Assembly: GCA_963969595.1 (NCBI GenBank) | Contig: OZ018414.1 | Span: 17,839,660 to 17,903,659 of the forward strand | Source of the DNA: Neckera pumila | Taxonomy: Eukaryota > Streptophyta > Bryopsida > Hypnales > Neckeraceae | Direction of reading: 5' to 3' | Length of the DNA: 64,000 bases | Shown here: piece after piece, positions 12,322 through 23,484 of the stretch | Layout of the letters: each line of letters starts with the position of its first letter | How positions within the stretch are numbered: position 1 is the first letter of the stretch | The notes under the pieces: generated by a model | Seen by the model: only the letters and a program-made list of their open reading frames with translations | Databases searched by the model: none | What the model was told of the DNA's origin: nothing | Translations under genes and position numbers: made by a program

Positions 12322-13372
12322 CCTCTCTCTCTTTATTTCTCCCGGATCAAATGAATTCAAACTCATTGCAGTGCTCTAGACATTTTGCAACTGGAACTAT
12401 GACTTGTGAGGAGCTATGGTGCCACTAAGGTGGGTACACCCAAATGCGCCACTGACCTTAAACTGCCATCTATATACTCTGTACATCTCCAAAATCAATT
12501 CTCTACCTATGTGGAAGAAACGCTTTTAGAACCAAGCTTTGTTCCTTAATAACTTTTGCATACAATATCCAAATGCTACGTTCTTTGGTGCGTTGGAACC
12601 TCCTTTCAGTTGTCAACAAGACAATATGAAAATTTGACCAGTCTAGTAACAGTAACTAGGCACAGTACCAATTTGTGGCAGTTTTGGGTGTACCCACCTT
12701 ACACTGGTACTACGATGGTGGTAAGCTTACACGTACACAATTGGATCAGAAAGGGCAGTATATAAATCTTTTGCAAAACGTTACAAAGATGCACTGGGGA
12801 CACTGCTTTTAGTGTACAGCACATTGTGTCACTTTTTAGTCTTTCAAAGTTCTCACCTGAGTCTTCGCACGAGTCTACTTTCTAGCTTCAAAAGGAGAGT
12901 ACATAACGTAAAAATTGTATACAGCGTCCATCTTCACGAAGGCGTGCACTAACAATAGCGAGCTGCCAACGGAGCAACCTCGAAGAGTGTTATGTAACGT
13001 ACGAATTATCAACAATATTCAATGAAAAAAGTTTGAAACCGAACGTGCTCTAAAAAAAAGATTGAAATTGGTACTGAAATTGCCTTTGTGTTTCCCTACG
13101 AAATGATTTTAAAATAAGCACTCGCGTGGTTCCTACTCCCAATTCCCCAGCAGACGTTGAGTGCACCCCAGCTAGCGAAGGGACCACGTACCCAGATATT
13201 ACATATGGGGTTCATTTGCTGACTGTGAGGTTGCGTCCATTGTTGGCCTTCAGCTGTGTCTGTATCAGAACAAAGTATGCATCTCAAAAATGCATAAATC
13301 TGTTCAAAATGAGCCATTGTAAACAAGCTTGAATGTCCTCTCCAGCAAGGGAGATAGTGCTGTTTCAACATC
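12322..13372 (+). promoter_or_regulatory. 5' flank of the first thaumatin-like gene
   Basis: The part from about 12950 to 13372 is shared with the upstream region of the second thaumatin-like gene. Both have 'GAGCTGCCAACG' followed by 'CCTCGAAG.GTGTTA', and both have 'AGAACAAAGTATGCATCTCA' about 110-140 bp before the start codon. The second gene's copy is interrupted by extra DNA at about 16535-16960 and 17010-17220. So the tandem duplication included at least 400 bp of upstream sequence. I could not pick a TATA box with confidence. Confidence 0.5.
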
Positions 13373-15825
13373 ATGACTCAGATATCCAGCTTTGCAATGG
13401 CCACTCTCGCAGTGCTGTTGATGTTTTTGATTCTGAGCAGCTCTGTCAATGGTATGTCAGTCATTCCATTAGCCCCTTAAGTTTCATGTTGAGATGTATT
13501 TTGACGTATCTCAAAGATTGGTGATGCATTAGTACCAAACACAAGCAGACTCGTCACTTCTCCCATGTGTTAAAATCACCATTTTCTCTCGACCTCACAG
13601 AGTGATTTGCAATATGTCCTTGATCCTAGAAGTGTGTGTATTTCCCTTGTAAACTCACAAGGGACTTTTATGTATCCCATGTTCTCAGACATGGGATTCG
13701 TAAACATTCCTCTGTCTCTCTCGACACCTGTAGAAACGTGTACCTTTGCAGTGGAATGTATTAAAATCCCATGCGCCGGCTTAACTTTCTTGTGTAAGAA
13801 GAGAGCTAGTTTCAAGATGAATAGTTGCATGTTTTCCACAATTCAGTCACACTTTTATTTGGGTATTGGCATCTCAAGAGGGCTCTAGCAATGGGATCAA
13901 GCACAAGGAGATGACCTCTGGTTCCCATATTGCCATTCTCAGCTTATAGTAGTGTTTCCGACAGCGCAATTTGTGCAAAACCAAGTGGGAAACTTCTGAA
14001 ATTTCAGGAATTGAAGCAACTCAAGCAAGCATAATGTCTTTGAAGATCTGAGTCCAATTGATTGTTGTATATATGATTGTGTGCAGGTACCTTGATCAAC
14101 GTGCAAAACAAGTGCGGGCAGGTGCTGACAGCATGTGATGCAGCGGGTGGAGACGGGCCACCTGGCTCTCCTGGTTACATCGCCACGAGCTGTTACGTTC
14201 TGGCGGCCTTTGGAGGCTCTAATCTGCGAGACTTTGGAAGTAAATGGAAAGGGGGCTTGATTTGGGGATTTCCAGGCAGCAATACTGACCCTGGACAGGG
14301 CGACCTAGCCAAGGCGGTGGCCAACAAAATGGAAATGAGCACCAATTATGATGAAAAAAAACAAGACTCGTACAACCTCAGCAACGTGGTAACTCGTCCT
14401 TCCTTCTTACATTAATCCATTCATTGTTTTCTCTGAATTTTTCACATTCAATTCTCGACCCAATTGTAGGTTTCGCAGGGGAGAGCTAGTGGTGTATTTG
14501 AAACTGCACTTTGCTTGGTTACTGTACCGTACTGAGATTTGCCCAATTCGCTTCTTAAACTCAAAGTAACACTTAAAATTTGGAGTCTGAAATGTCACGG
14601 GAATTTCCATGTTGCAGACCGAAACGCGACATAAGTAAGGTAACAGACCCACTTTCAAATTAAGCTTAACTAACTAGCATCTTAACTTCGGCAGCCATGG
14701 ATGGGTGACTAACGTAACCTAGCCTAGGACGTTGTTTGCGTTGCCCATGTGTTAATATCAGCAGTTTCGAATATCTGAAGGAGTCACGGCTACATTTCCT
14801 TGACCCTCTGCAGGGTGAAAGTGATCTGGATCACGTGCACGGGATTTGCAAATATTCCCTTTATTATCACACAGTGAATTTGCTCGTAGTCCCTTAATAT
14901 CATACATGGAACTCATTTGTCTCGAATTCCCCTATTACCATATAGGGGATCTTTGCCTCGTTTCAGTTTTCCCGATGCACAGCTTGCAGACGACCACTAA
15001 TTCATCAATATGTTAGAATTCCTTGCTGAATCTAAAAATTGTTGTTATATCAGCAGTAGATTACGACTGCACACAAGCTTTTTCTCATTTCAAACTCCGG
15101 AATCTCACAACAGCAATTACAGTAATGAGCATGCAAAATCCGTGTCTCGCAATTACAGCATGACAGGACAGCAATTGCAAACTATAAGGAAATCTTGGGT
15201 TAATGGAGCATCTCCTGAAGAGAGGCACCATTGGCTATGCAACTGAACTTTGGTTTAACTTGTGTGAAGTTTGAAAACGCTGATTTCTTTTGACATTTCA
15301 TTCATTGCAATTGATTTTCAGCTTAAAACAAAACAAGCATACATTCAAAGTTTTAGAAGGCGCAAAAGATCTAGGTAGTTTGTGGTACTAGGGAAAGGCT
15401 GCACCCAAGTGAACGGAACCTGTCCCTTGCCGTGTGGTGAATGGCGACTTTACATAAATTCAAAAGCATGCATGTCACTAATTCTATGTAATACATGATT
15501 GTATGCAATCTGTGGTGTGCAGGATGGGTACAATCTGCCCCTTCTGGTGAACCCCACAAGCGACGTGGTGAGGGAGGGTCTTCACTGCGGGACGCCTATT
15601 TGCCAAATCCCCAACCTGGACCAAGTGTGCCGGAGTCCCAACTTCTTATCTGGGTTTCCAGCGTTCGGCTGTAAGAACGTGGACGGCGGAGGCAAGAGCT
15701 CCACTCCGGGCACGCAGTTCTTCAAGAATCCCTGCATGTCGTCCTACTCCTTTTCCTCGGACGATGCTAATGTTGTCTACGGATGCGAGACGGGAACCAA
15801 CTATGAAGTGGTCTTCTGTCCCTGA
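13373..15825 (+). CDS. thaumatin-like protein (PR-5 family), complete, 3 exons
   Basis: Exons are 13373-13451, 14087-14388 and 15523-15825 (join length 684, 227 residues). Splice sites are AATG|GTATGT, TGCAG|GTACC, AACGTG|GTAACT and TGCAG|GATGGG. Exon 1 encodes a signal peptide with the hydrophobic run ATLAVLLMFLILSSS. The mature protein opens with INVQNKCGQVL and has IWGFPGS, then NLSNVDGYNLPLLVNPTS across the second junction. It closes with FKNPCMSSYSF and GTNYEVVFCP, all of which align with thaumatin landmarks (NKC, IWGRT, DGFN.P, FK..CP.AYSY, TNYRVVFCP). It has about ten cysteines instead of the usual sixteen although its length is near normal, so several canonical disulphides are missing. 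Known family members are secreted and often antifungal; activity here is inference. A paralogue follows in tandem at 17.7 kb. Confidence 0.9.
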
Positions 15826-15841
15826 AACCCTAAACCCTAAA
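15826..15841. repeat. telomere-like CCCTAAA units in the 3' flank
   Basis: Two AAACCCTAA units follow immediately after the TGA of the thaumatin-like gene. The orphan thaumatin exon at 35.1 kb keeps only the first part of it, because a transposon inserted there. It is probably part of the 3' UTR, not a telomere. Confidence 0.6.
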
Positions 15842-17675
15842 ACAGCAGTCGAGAACAGAGAGCTTTGGAAGCAGAGTGATGGCCTGAAACTTTGAGGATA
15901 CTTTCTATATAGATCTTTTGTTTTGTTTCAGCACAACACCCCTCAAGATTCCTTGAGAAAAAGAATCTCAAAAGCTATCAATTGTTTTTAAGAACTTTCT
16001 AAGCTTGTTTCCCTCTTGTTTCGAGGTATTGCAACTGACTCTTTCCGAATTCCTGTGTTGAGACTCCTACCTCTTTCCACATATTATAGTTGTAGGCATG
16101 CTGGTTGCAAGCATTCTTGAACTTCTGGGTCTGGGTTTCCGTAGCCTCCCATGCCATTTTGGCCTTTAAAATGAATCCTGTGGAAATCTCATCAAGTGCT
16201 ACTGTAGGAGGGATACGCTTGACACAAATAGTATCCTATATCTTCCTGCAATAATCTTGACAAAATTCAGAAGAATTCACAGGAATTGCTAATTTGAAAA
16301 TGAACAGTCAATAGTTGTGAGAGTTTCCCATACACAAAAAGCTCTTGTCATGATTAACCCTGGAATGCCGCTCCAGACGTTTTGTATCCAATGAATGACT
16401 ATGATAAGGTTTAATGGACGGAATTCAAAAATAAAAACAATTACTTTTTCTTGGGGGGCGTTGCTTGACGTGAATCTCTGCCAAGTGTCCGACAATAACG
16501 AGCTGCCAACGTAGAAACCTCGAAGGGTGTTAAGGTAAACCAGCCTAAAGCCGCCAGCATCCTATTTCCGCCATCCTAGTTTTGGCCCCATTTCCGTCAC
16601 TACACTCATCCAACTCCACTCACTTTTGTGACAAAATCAGAGCATTGATATCACCAAGACTAATGTGTCAATTTTTCATTGGTCCATACTTACGTGCTAA
16701 TAGATACATGGAAGGGTGGTTATGGGTTGTTGATATGATGTTTATGACTCTAGTCTACAAGTGGTTTTGTAATTTCAAGGTTGACACTTCAAAAATTCAC
16801 AGAAATTACAATCTTGATTAAAAAATTATAATTCCACTTGGGTTTGATTTGCGAAACAAGCGCACACCTCTTGAAAATACATACCTTTCTTGGAATTGGC
16901 CCCAATATACTCAGATTGCAAATCAGGGTGGTAATAGGCTTGTCTACCTTATGTAATAAAAAAATTATCAGCATTATTCAAAAAAGTTTTAAACCAGAAA
17001 GTGCTCCAAAAAAGTTATGGCAAATTTCATTAAAAGGACGCCATTCCGGAACTTTGGCACTTTTACAATTTAGAACGGTTGCTCTGAAATCTATACCCAT
17101 CCTAGATGGTTTGGAACGGCCGCTTTGAAATCTAAACCCGTCCTAGATGGTCAATATGGCACGCGGTCAAAACGACATGCAGAATACCGCCATTTTAACA
17201 AAATTCCCCATAGTTTGAAGTTTTAACTGAAATGCCTTTCCTTTTCTTTCAAGATTCATTTTAAAATATACACTGACGTGGTTCCTAGTCCCAAGTTCTC
17301 AACAGCAAGCACAGCCAGTTCATATTGCATGACCTGTGTGGAAATTGCACACATTCCGTGGTCCTACACCAGTGGTGGAACCATATTCAATTCCCAGACT
17401 GTACTGTACATACACTTTTTACAAATTGGATTCAAGTCATGTGCCGACTGTGAGGTTGCGTCCATTGTTGACCTTCAGTTGTTGCAGACAACAATTAATA
17501 ATAGCAACAATGATCAAGCTTTCGAACAAGTTGTCTGTATCAGAACAAAGTATGCATCTCAAAAATGCATAAAGATGTTCAAAATGAGCCATAATGATTT
17601 GTAATCATACGAGACCATTCCAATCTTCCAGTTCATTCCGAGCTTGTCCTCTCGAGATATTGCTATTTCAGCATC
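15842..17675. other. intergenic DNA between tandem thaumatin-like genes
   Basis: This holds the 3' flank of gene 1, a dispersed repeat at 16250-16480, and the duplicated upstream region of gene 2 (about 16490-17675). The block 17020-17200 (ATTAAAAGGACGCC … GCCATTTTAACAAAATTCCC) resembles one at 31320-31475 and looks like a further inserted element. Confidence 0.45.
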
Positions 17676-18251
17676 ATGACTCACATATCCAGCTTTGCAA
17701 TGGTCACTCTCGCAGTGTTATCGATGCTTTTGATTCTGAGCAGCTCTGTTGATAGTAAGACAATCATTCCATTAATCCCTTGGGAGATTACCTCTCGTTC
17801 CGGATTGCCATTTCCAGCTTAAATAGTGTTGTGCAAATTCAAGTAGTAAATTATTGCATGACATTTTAGTAAGTTAAGCAAGGAGAAATCTCCTTGTCGA
17901 TCATGCATGAGATGGAAATGAACTAATTGTTGCATATATGATTGTGCAGGTACCTTGATCAACGTGAAAAACAAGTGCGGGCAGGTGCTGACAGTATGTG
18001 AGGCAGCGGGCGGAGTTGGGGGACCCGGCACACCAGGATACATTCCAACCAGCTGTTACGTTCTGAAGGCCTCTGGAGGCATGAGCCCGCGAGACTTTAA
18101 GAGCAAATGGACTGCGGGCTTGATTTGGGGATTTCCAGGCTCCAAAGCTGACCCCGGACTGGGCGATAAGGCCAAGACGGTGGCCAACAAAATGGAAATG
18201 ACCACCAATCATGATGACAGTGGACAAGACTGGTACAACCTCAGCAACGTG
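17676..18251 (+). pseudogene. thaumatin-like gene 2, truncated: exons 1-2 only
   Basis: Exon 1 is 17676-17754 and exon 2 is 17950-18251. They have the same sizes (79 and 302 bp) and the same splice phases as gene 1. Both are fully open: signal peptide MTHISSFAMVTLAVLSMLLI, then INVKNKCGQVLTVCEAAGG to NLSNV. Intron 1 is 195 bp against 635 bp in gene 1. Intron 2 is recognisable up to about 18510, then the sequence changes to a leucine-rich-repeat fragment and a 3D-domain gene segment. No exon 3 follows on the plus strand. A matching exon 3 lies 18 kb away on the minus strand (36206-36487). The product would lack the C-terminal third, so I call it a pseudogene. Confidence 0.8.
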
Positions 18252-18544
18252 GTACGTACTTCAATGCTCGTCCTTACTCCTTAGTTCTAAATTACGCTCA
18301 ATTCATTCTACCTCTTACTTTTGCACATTCAATTCTCGTCAAAACCCTGTGACTGTACAGCACAGTGCACTTTGCTGATATATTTTGCCCAATTCGCTTC
18401 TCCAACTCAAATTTAGCACTTAAATTTGGAGTTGAAAACCTGAAGTAAGGAATAGACCTACTTCTGAATTAGATAGCATCTTCAACAGCCATCGATGGAT
18501 TGCTTACATGCACCTATAATAGTCTTGAGTATATAGTGAGTGCT

Positions 18545-18930
18545 TATCGTGCGTTGAAACTGTTCGACTTATGGAGCATGCAATTGGTTTACAGGTGGTA
18601 TTCCAAATTTCCAAAGTTTCTGGGCAACTCAGCCTTACGATGAATTGGTTCACTGGAGGAATACCGACAGATCGAGCTTGGAAATCTTCATGGTATAATC
18701 ACGTAGGTGGTGTGGTTTTCCAAAGTTTCTGGGCAAGTTTTCTAGTCTAGAGACTTTGGATTTATCAAACAATGCGCTCAACGACGAAGATATTGCTTCA
18801 TCAAGTCTTATCCAGTGTTCAAAACTGGAAACTCTCCTGGTACGGCAAAACAATTTATCTGGATCTTTACCAGTGGACTTCACCGTAACAAACAAAACAA
18901 GCCTGGCTAACTTAAGGTATGGAAAGTTTA
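18545..18930 (+). pseudogene. leucine-rich-repeat gene fragment
   Basis: Two or three short pieces of an LRR receptor-like gene sit in the remains of thaumatin gene 2 intron 2. At 18730-18930 one frame reads FSSLETLDLSNNALND and NNLSGSLPVDF, close to residues encoded by the gene at 62655-64000 (SRLVTLDLSNNALND, NNIYGSLPVNF). At 18627-18685 the DNA is nearly identical to 61888-61940 (GCCTTACGATGAATT … GGAGGAATACCGACAGA). The order of pieces is scrambled relative to both relatives and frames are broken. Confidence 0.75.
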
Positions 18931-19600
18931 ATTGTTACTCAATTTTGTTTGTCACTGTAGTAGAAATCGACTGGGGTGGAAAATAAGAATCCAGAGCCAC
19001 GATAAGTTATTTGCCTCCACTCGGTCTCTGACCTTGTGGACCAAGTTGGCCTGTCACTCTGCCTGTTACTCCGGCTGAGTCGGCCGGATCATAGAGCTGA
19101 ATGAACCGACAGCAGCCCAAATCCGACACTTTTTTCCATCTTCTCTACCATATATGATATATCTTATTACACTTAAGTCTGGCTACTTCACTTGTCAGTA
19201 CACAGTTGTTTTCACACGTATTAACTAATATTTAAAATGCATGTACAATATGGATCCGAGTTCTGGGTTGGGACAAAGAATCCGACAAGCTTGACTTTTC
19301 ATACCACTTGAGAAGCAGGTACTGGTACCAATGAAATCAAAACCCAACCAAGGGAAGCCGGGCCAAAGAAAGCCCCGAGAGTCTGCAAAGGAACTCGCAA
19401 AGTCCCAAGTGTCTGTAGGAAGCTGTGATGACACATTCTCCAACGTAACTGCTCAACCGTCACGCTGTGATGTCAGCCTGCCGTAAGAGATCAGCCTCGT
19501 TTTTTCAATTTTTCTGCAGCAAATGAATTTCATTCATTGCAAGGCAGCAGACAAAGAACATTCGGCAAAAGCAAGCAGCAATGTACAGACTTCCGCGCTC

Positions 19601-19607
19601 TATATAA
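19601..19607 (+). promoter_or_regulatory. TATA box of 3D-domain gene copy A
   Basis: TATATAA sits in the context CTCTATATAATGGTGCTTTT. The same box is conserved in the right arm (41001-41007, plus strand) and in the left arm (25262-25268, minus strand), about 330 bp upstream of each start codon. Confidence 0.6.
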
Positions 19608-19934
19608 TGGTGCTTTTCTAATTCAACTTTCATGCACAATTTGCAATTAGCTTTCTTGACCAGTCTTGAATGCGCAGTGGGCTTTGCAGAGGACTAGATA
19701 CATATGGATGTTCCTATCCAAATCCAGGGAGCAATTAGCTGATCTCCAGTGCTGTTCCAATTAGGCAGATCGATCACAGTGCTTTCGTTTTTGAATTGAA
19801 TCAAGCATCCGTGTGACCGTTACAGTCATTGCAGGACTTGCTTCTAGATACTAGCAAAACCTCAAATTCAAGTGATAGAGTGTGCTTTTTGTACCTGTGA
19901 TAAGTGTTCACGGGTACTAGATATCTAGATTGTG

Positions 19935-20529
19935 ATGATGAAGCTCCTTGCAATTGCTTCTCTTCTTGTCCTTGTGATCTGTGCACGAGAGATCAAGCAA
20001 TCAGAAGCTGCACCAGGTTGCTACAATGGCGCGTCAGCCTCCGTGCAGTTCACGCAGTATTGGATCCCCAGGGAAGGCTCCAAAGACGAAAACGACGATG
20101 GCGAAGTGATAACTCTGTCTGGACCTAAAACCAAAAGAATCGTAAGAGACGACGGTGAGTTCACTAGACTTTTCACACTTCAATGGCACTCACAGGGAGA
20201 CTACCTCTGGTTCCCGGATAGTTATTCCAGGTTTACGTACACTGTTCCCAACAGGGAAGATCCGAAGATTTGTGCCCTTGATTTTGACTGTTTGATTCCC
20301 CTGTTTACATTACAAAATCACCTGGAAAGTTCTGGTCTTTTTATAAGGGAAGCAAAGGGTGATCTTTCTGTGATTTTACATGAGCTAGTTGAATAAATTT
20401 GATTGCCTGCAGGTTCCCTGATTGAGAGAACGGACAAGAACACGTACAGCAAATGACGTGGAAGAAGGAACCTGTTTACTGCTCAACGGTGACCTCGTGA
20501 ACCTCGCGTCATCCCCAGAGACATTCCAG
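19935..20529 (+). pseudogene. 3D-domain secreted protein gene, copy A, inactive
   Basis: Exon 1 is 19935-20154 and exon 2 is 20413-20529, matching the intact copies but with one residue fewer in exon 1. The ATG is at 19935, inside GTGATGATGAAG. Exon 2 has one extra base (AAATGACGTGG where the others have AAATGCGTGG), which makes a TGA at 20454-20456. Exon 3 is missing: intron 2 jumps at 20845-20850 (ATGTGC) directly to the 3' flank. In copy C, ATGTGC occurs at 42226 and again at 42898, so a 672-bp deletion between two 6-bp repeats removed the exon that carries the catalytic-like domain. The gene cannot make the protein. Confidence 0.88.
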
Positions 20530-21068
20530 GTCAGCCTTGCAGATACTCTGAAAGTCATCTTTCCCTCCAGGCATGAGCAGGAGAATCTGAATGTAATAGT
20601 ATTTATTAGTATCCTCATGATTACATTAGTATTTGAATATATCTTGGTCATGGATTTCTGGATAAATGCTGGCTGTGGGTGATAAGGGGATTTAGTTTTC
20701 CGGGATTCATGTGCCAATGAATCAGGATCAACTGTGAAGCTGATTCGGCAGTCTCAGTAGGAGAGAGGATTACAACATTATAACTCATGATGCTTGACCT
20801 GGTGAAATCCACTTCCAGAACTTGATTTTGGAAATATGCAACTAATGTGCGTATTCGTTGCATTGATGCAAATGTTTTTGGAAGTTTGGTGCAAGCGAGC
20901 TCTCTGTCGCAGAAACTGATTGTTGGCCACACGGTTTTGCACATTCATACGATTTGAGCTACAAGCGAACCTCTATTATGGATAAGCTCAATCATCTACG
21001 TTAGTTCTGCTTTTGTTACTCAGTTTCTAGAAAACTGCCAAGGAGCTAGTTCAGTGTTTGACAGTCTA

Positions 21069-22391
21069 ATCGTAATGACTCAGTGGGCTCCTAAATGGAG
21101 GCAACGTATAGCCATTTGCTCGGTCACTTGCATATGAATGGCCATGTATGAAACACAAGATGAAGGTGAATGATTGAATGGAGTGTCCATCTTTATTTAT
21201 TTCAGACCCACCACAACGATATTCATTGTCATTAATTTCAGTCCACTGCTTACTCTAATTCCTCAATCTCATAGCTTGAATGAATAAAAAAAATTATTAG
21301 AATTTTTGCAATCTTGAGAGAAATCCAATCAAAAGTCGTTTCATTTATTTCTGATACTCTAATCATATTGTATGAATTTCCTAAGTTGAAAGCATAGGGT
21401 ACCTGAAAAAGCGAGTTAAGACTACTGAGCGATATGCCACTTGCAAACATGTAAACCAGAAGGTCACCAGTCATTGCAATCTATTCCAAGTGTCACATAG
21501 ACCTAACAATAATGCACAAAACTCAGACATTACCGACATGGCTCCTTTGGGGGGCAAAGTTGAAATCACATGCATCTAGACTGCAGAAGGGATACAAATC
21601 CAATCAACCCACCCACGACAACTAGTAGCAGACGTTGATGGACTATATGCAGGGCACCCGTGTTGAATTGCCATATTCTGCTGCTGAATTTGCCGAAGAC
21701 AATTCGTCCTAGACTTTCCATTTGAAAGGATTCGGGTGCTAGAGTCGGATGCAACTGACGGATCACAGACAATGCATCGCAATGCACATCCCCGCTTCAG
21801 ACCTCAGAATGTGGCCGACGAGTTGGATGACATACCCACGCAATTCTGGAGCCAGATTCCGGAGGTTGCAGTGCATCGAAACTTGGAAAATGGCTCCACA
21901 GGAAGGGGGATAGAAATTAGAGTCTTCCCCAAGGAAAACGAGAACAATTTGAACCTTTTTAGGAAGGGCAAACTCCACTTTGGAGATAGTTTCCGGATAA
22001 GAAACAAACGTAGGGTCAATGTTCTGTTCTTGTCAACCGAGTAGGGCCAAAATTTTGTGCCTTTGTTGTCCATCTCATCGTACAAAGTTGGGGATGTACA
22101 ATGTGATGCACTGCCTACAAGCCGTCGGTCGCCCTTAAAGTGATCTCAAAATTCTTTCGCTATAAATGTCCTTTTCATCTCTCATGTCAAAGTCCGAATA
22201 TAATATCCTGTTTCTTCGAATTTCAGTCTTAAATTACGAAAAGTGTTCCACTCCTACAAGATAGAGACAAGAAAAGACCAATGAATTTACAGAGAATGGT
22301 TGTACAGCAGCCACAATGGCATGACCGATTACACCAAAGAAAACTTCTGAAGACACATTGCAAATCGAAAAGAATCATGTACAGTACACAA
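21069..22391. other. intergenic, no supported gene
   Basis: No gene that I can support. The block 21744-21825 (GGATGCAACTGACGGATCACAG …) is related to 23096-23160 (GGATGTCAATGGCAGATCACAA …), so part of this stretch is duplicated just outside the left arm. Confidence 0.4.
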
Positions 22392-22485
22392 CTAAGGTAT
22401 CATGGCGATGAGCTTGACAGAGGTTCCTGGTCCACCTCCGATGTTTGACGCCGAAAGAGTTGGGTTGTCCCACTCCGCAACCCAC
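22392..22485 (-). CDS. possible terminal exon of an unrecognised gene
   Basis: On the minus strand, after CACCAG at 22486-22491, a 31-codon frame reads WVAEWDNPTLSASNIGGGPG and then ends …IAMIP-stop. The composition is more protein-like than nearby frames. A second such frame (22604-22789, with CTIQCRRVPNGVLIPVLFLE) lies just upstream on the same strand. They could be the last exons of one gene, but I cannot join them with confident splice sites and do not know the family. Confidence 0.28.
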
Positions 22486-22739
22486 CTGGTGAGCAGTGAT
22501 CTCAAAACGGGTTCAAGGTTTTTAGCCAAATGTTCATTTTTGGAAAAAAAAATTTTGACTTTACACTGAGGCATGAAAAAATGAAGTAGAAATCAAGTGA
22601 AATTTAGCCAGTTTTGGGATCGCTGCTGGTGAGCGTCCGAGTCTCCAGAAACAACACTGGAATTAGGACACCGTTGGGAACTCTTCTACACTGAATAGTG
22701 CAATCAGGTTGCCCCAGACTAATATCTCTGACATGTATT

Positions 22740-22960
22740 ATATCAATATCCAAGTTACTGTAGAAGGATGCAGAGATGTGGGGAAACATATGTGCTACAT
22801 GGGTTGGTGCACTAATTCATGGCTTGGGATCAGAGAATGGCTTGTGCTTCCATCTGGACAAGCCATGAGTCATGAAGTAACATGAGGTAACTTCTCTAGG
22901 GTAAGGCAATCTAATTTTAAAGGCAACCCAATTGCACTATTTAGTGTAGTTCAAGCCACA
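22740..22960. repeat. dispersed repeat shared with 54880-55090
   Basis: The two blocks share 'GTGCACTARTTCA.GGCTTG', 'AGAGAATGGC', 'ACAAGC.ATGA' and 'AAGGCAA.CTAATTT' in the same order and orientation. This is a dispersed element of unknown class. Confidence 0.6.
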
Positions 22961-23484
22961 CGGTTTGAAATCGCAATAAAATAAGAGTTTTGATCCCCCA
23001 TCAGAAAATCAAGCACAGTCGAGAAGTTTCACGGACTGTTCCCCCTCCCCCACGTCTCAATTTGTCTGGGGCTTTCCATTCTGTAGGATGTGTGTTGAGA
23101 TCGGATGTCAATGGCAGATCACAAGTGCACAACCCTGCTTCATACCTCAAGAGTGTCGTAGAACTGCTTTGCAGTTTTCTAGAGACTGAGTAACAAAAAC
23201 AGAACTAACGTAGGTGATTGAGCTTATCCATAATAGAGGTTCGATTGTAGCTCAAATCATATGAATGTGCAAAACCGTGTGGCCAACAATCAGTTTCTAC
23301 GCCAGAGAGCTTACACCAAACTTCCAAAAACATTTGCATCAATTCAACCAATACGCACATACAGGATCGATGTTCCTGTTGGGTAATTTTTATTAGCTTT
23401 AAGATACTTCTTACTGTAAGACTCATACATGGGGAGTGCCAACTGGTCTTAAACTATGGATCCCCACTTGTGGTAGAATTTAAT

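Larger units (their letters stand above)
18955..21068 (+). repeat. third, diverged copy of the 3D-gene segment (direct orientation to the right arm)
   Basis: The sequence is colinear with the right arm from about 40257 to 43108, covering the gene's upstream region, exons 1-2 and the 3' flank. It is more diverged than the two arms are from each other. It lacks the 418-bp MITE present in the left arm, which supports the empty state as ancestral. It also lacks 672 bp that include exon 3. Confidence 0.8.

Noticed and set aside
13576..13888. Overlapping open frames of 87 and 93 codons
   Set aside because: They lie in intron 1 of the thaumatin-like gene, on both strands, over local inverted repeats.
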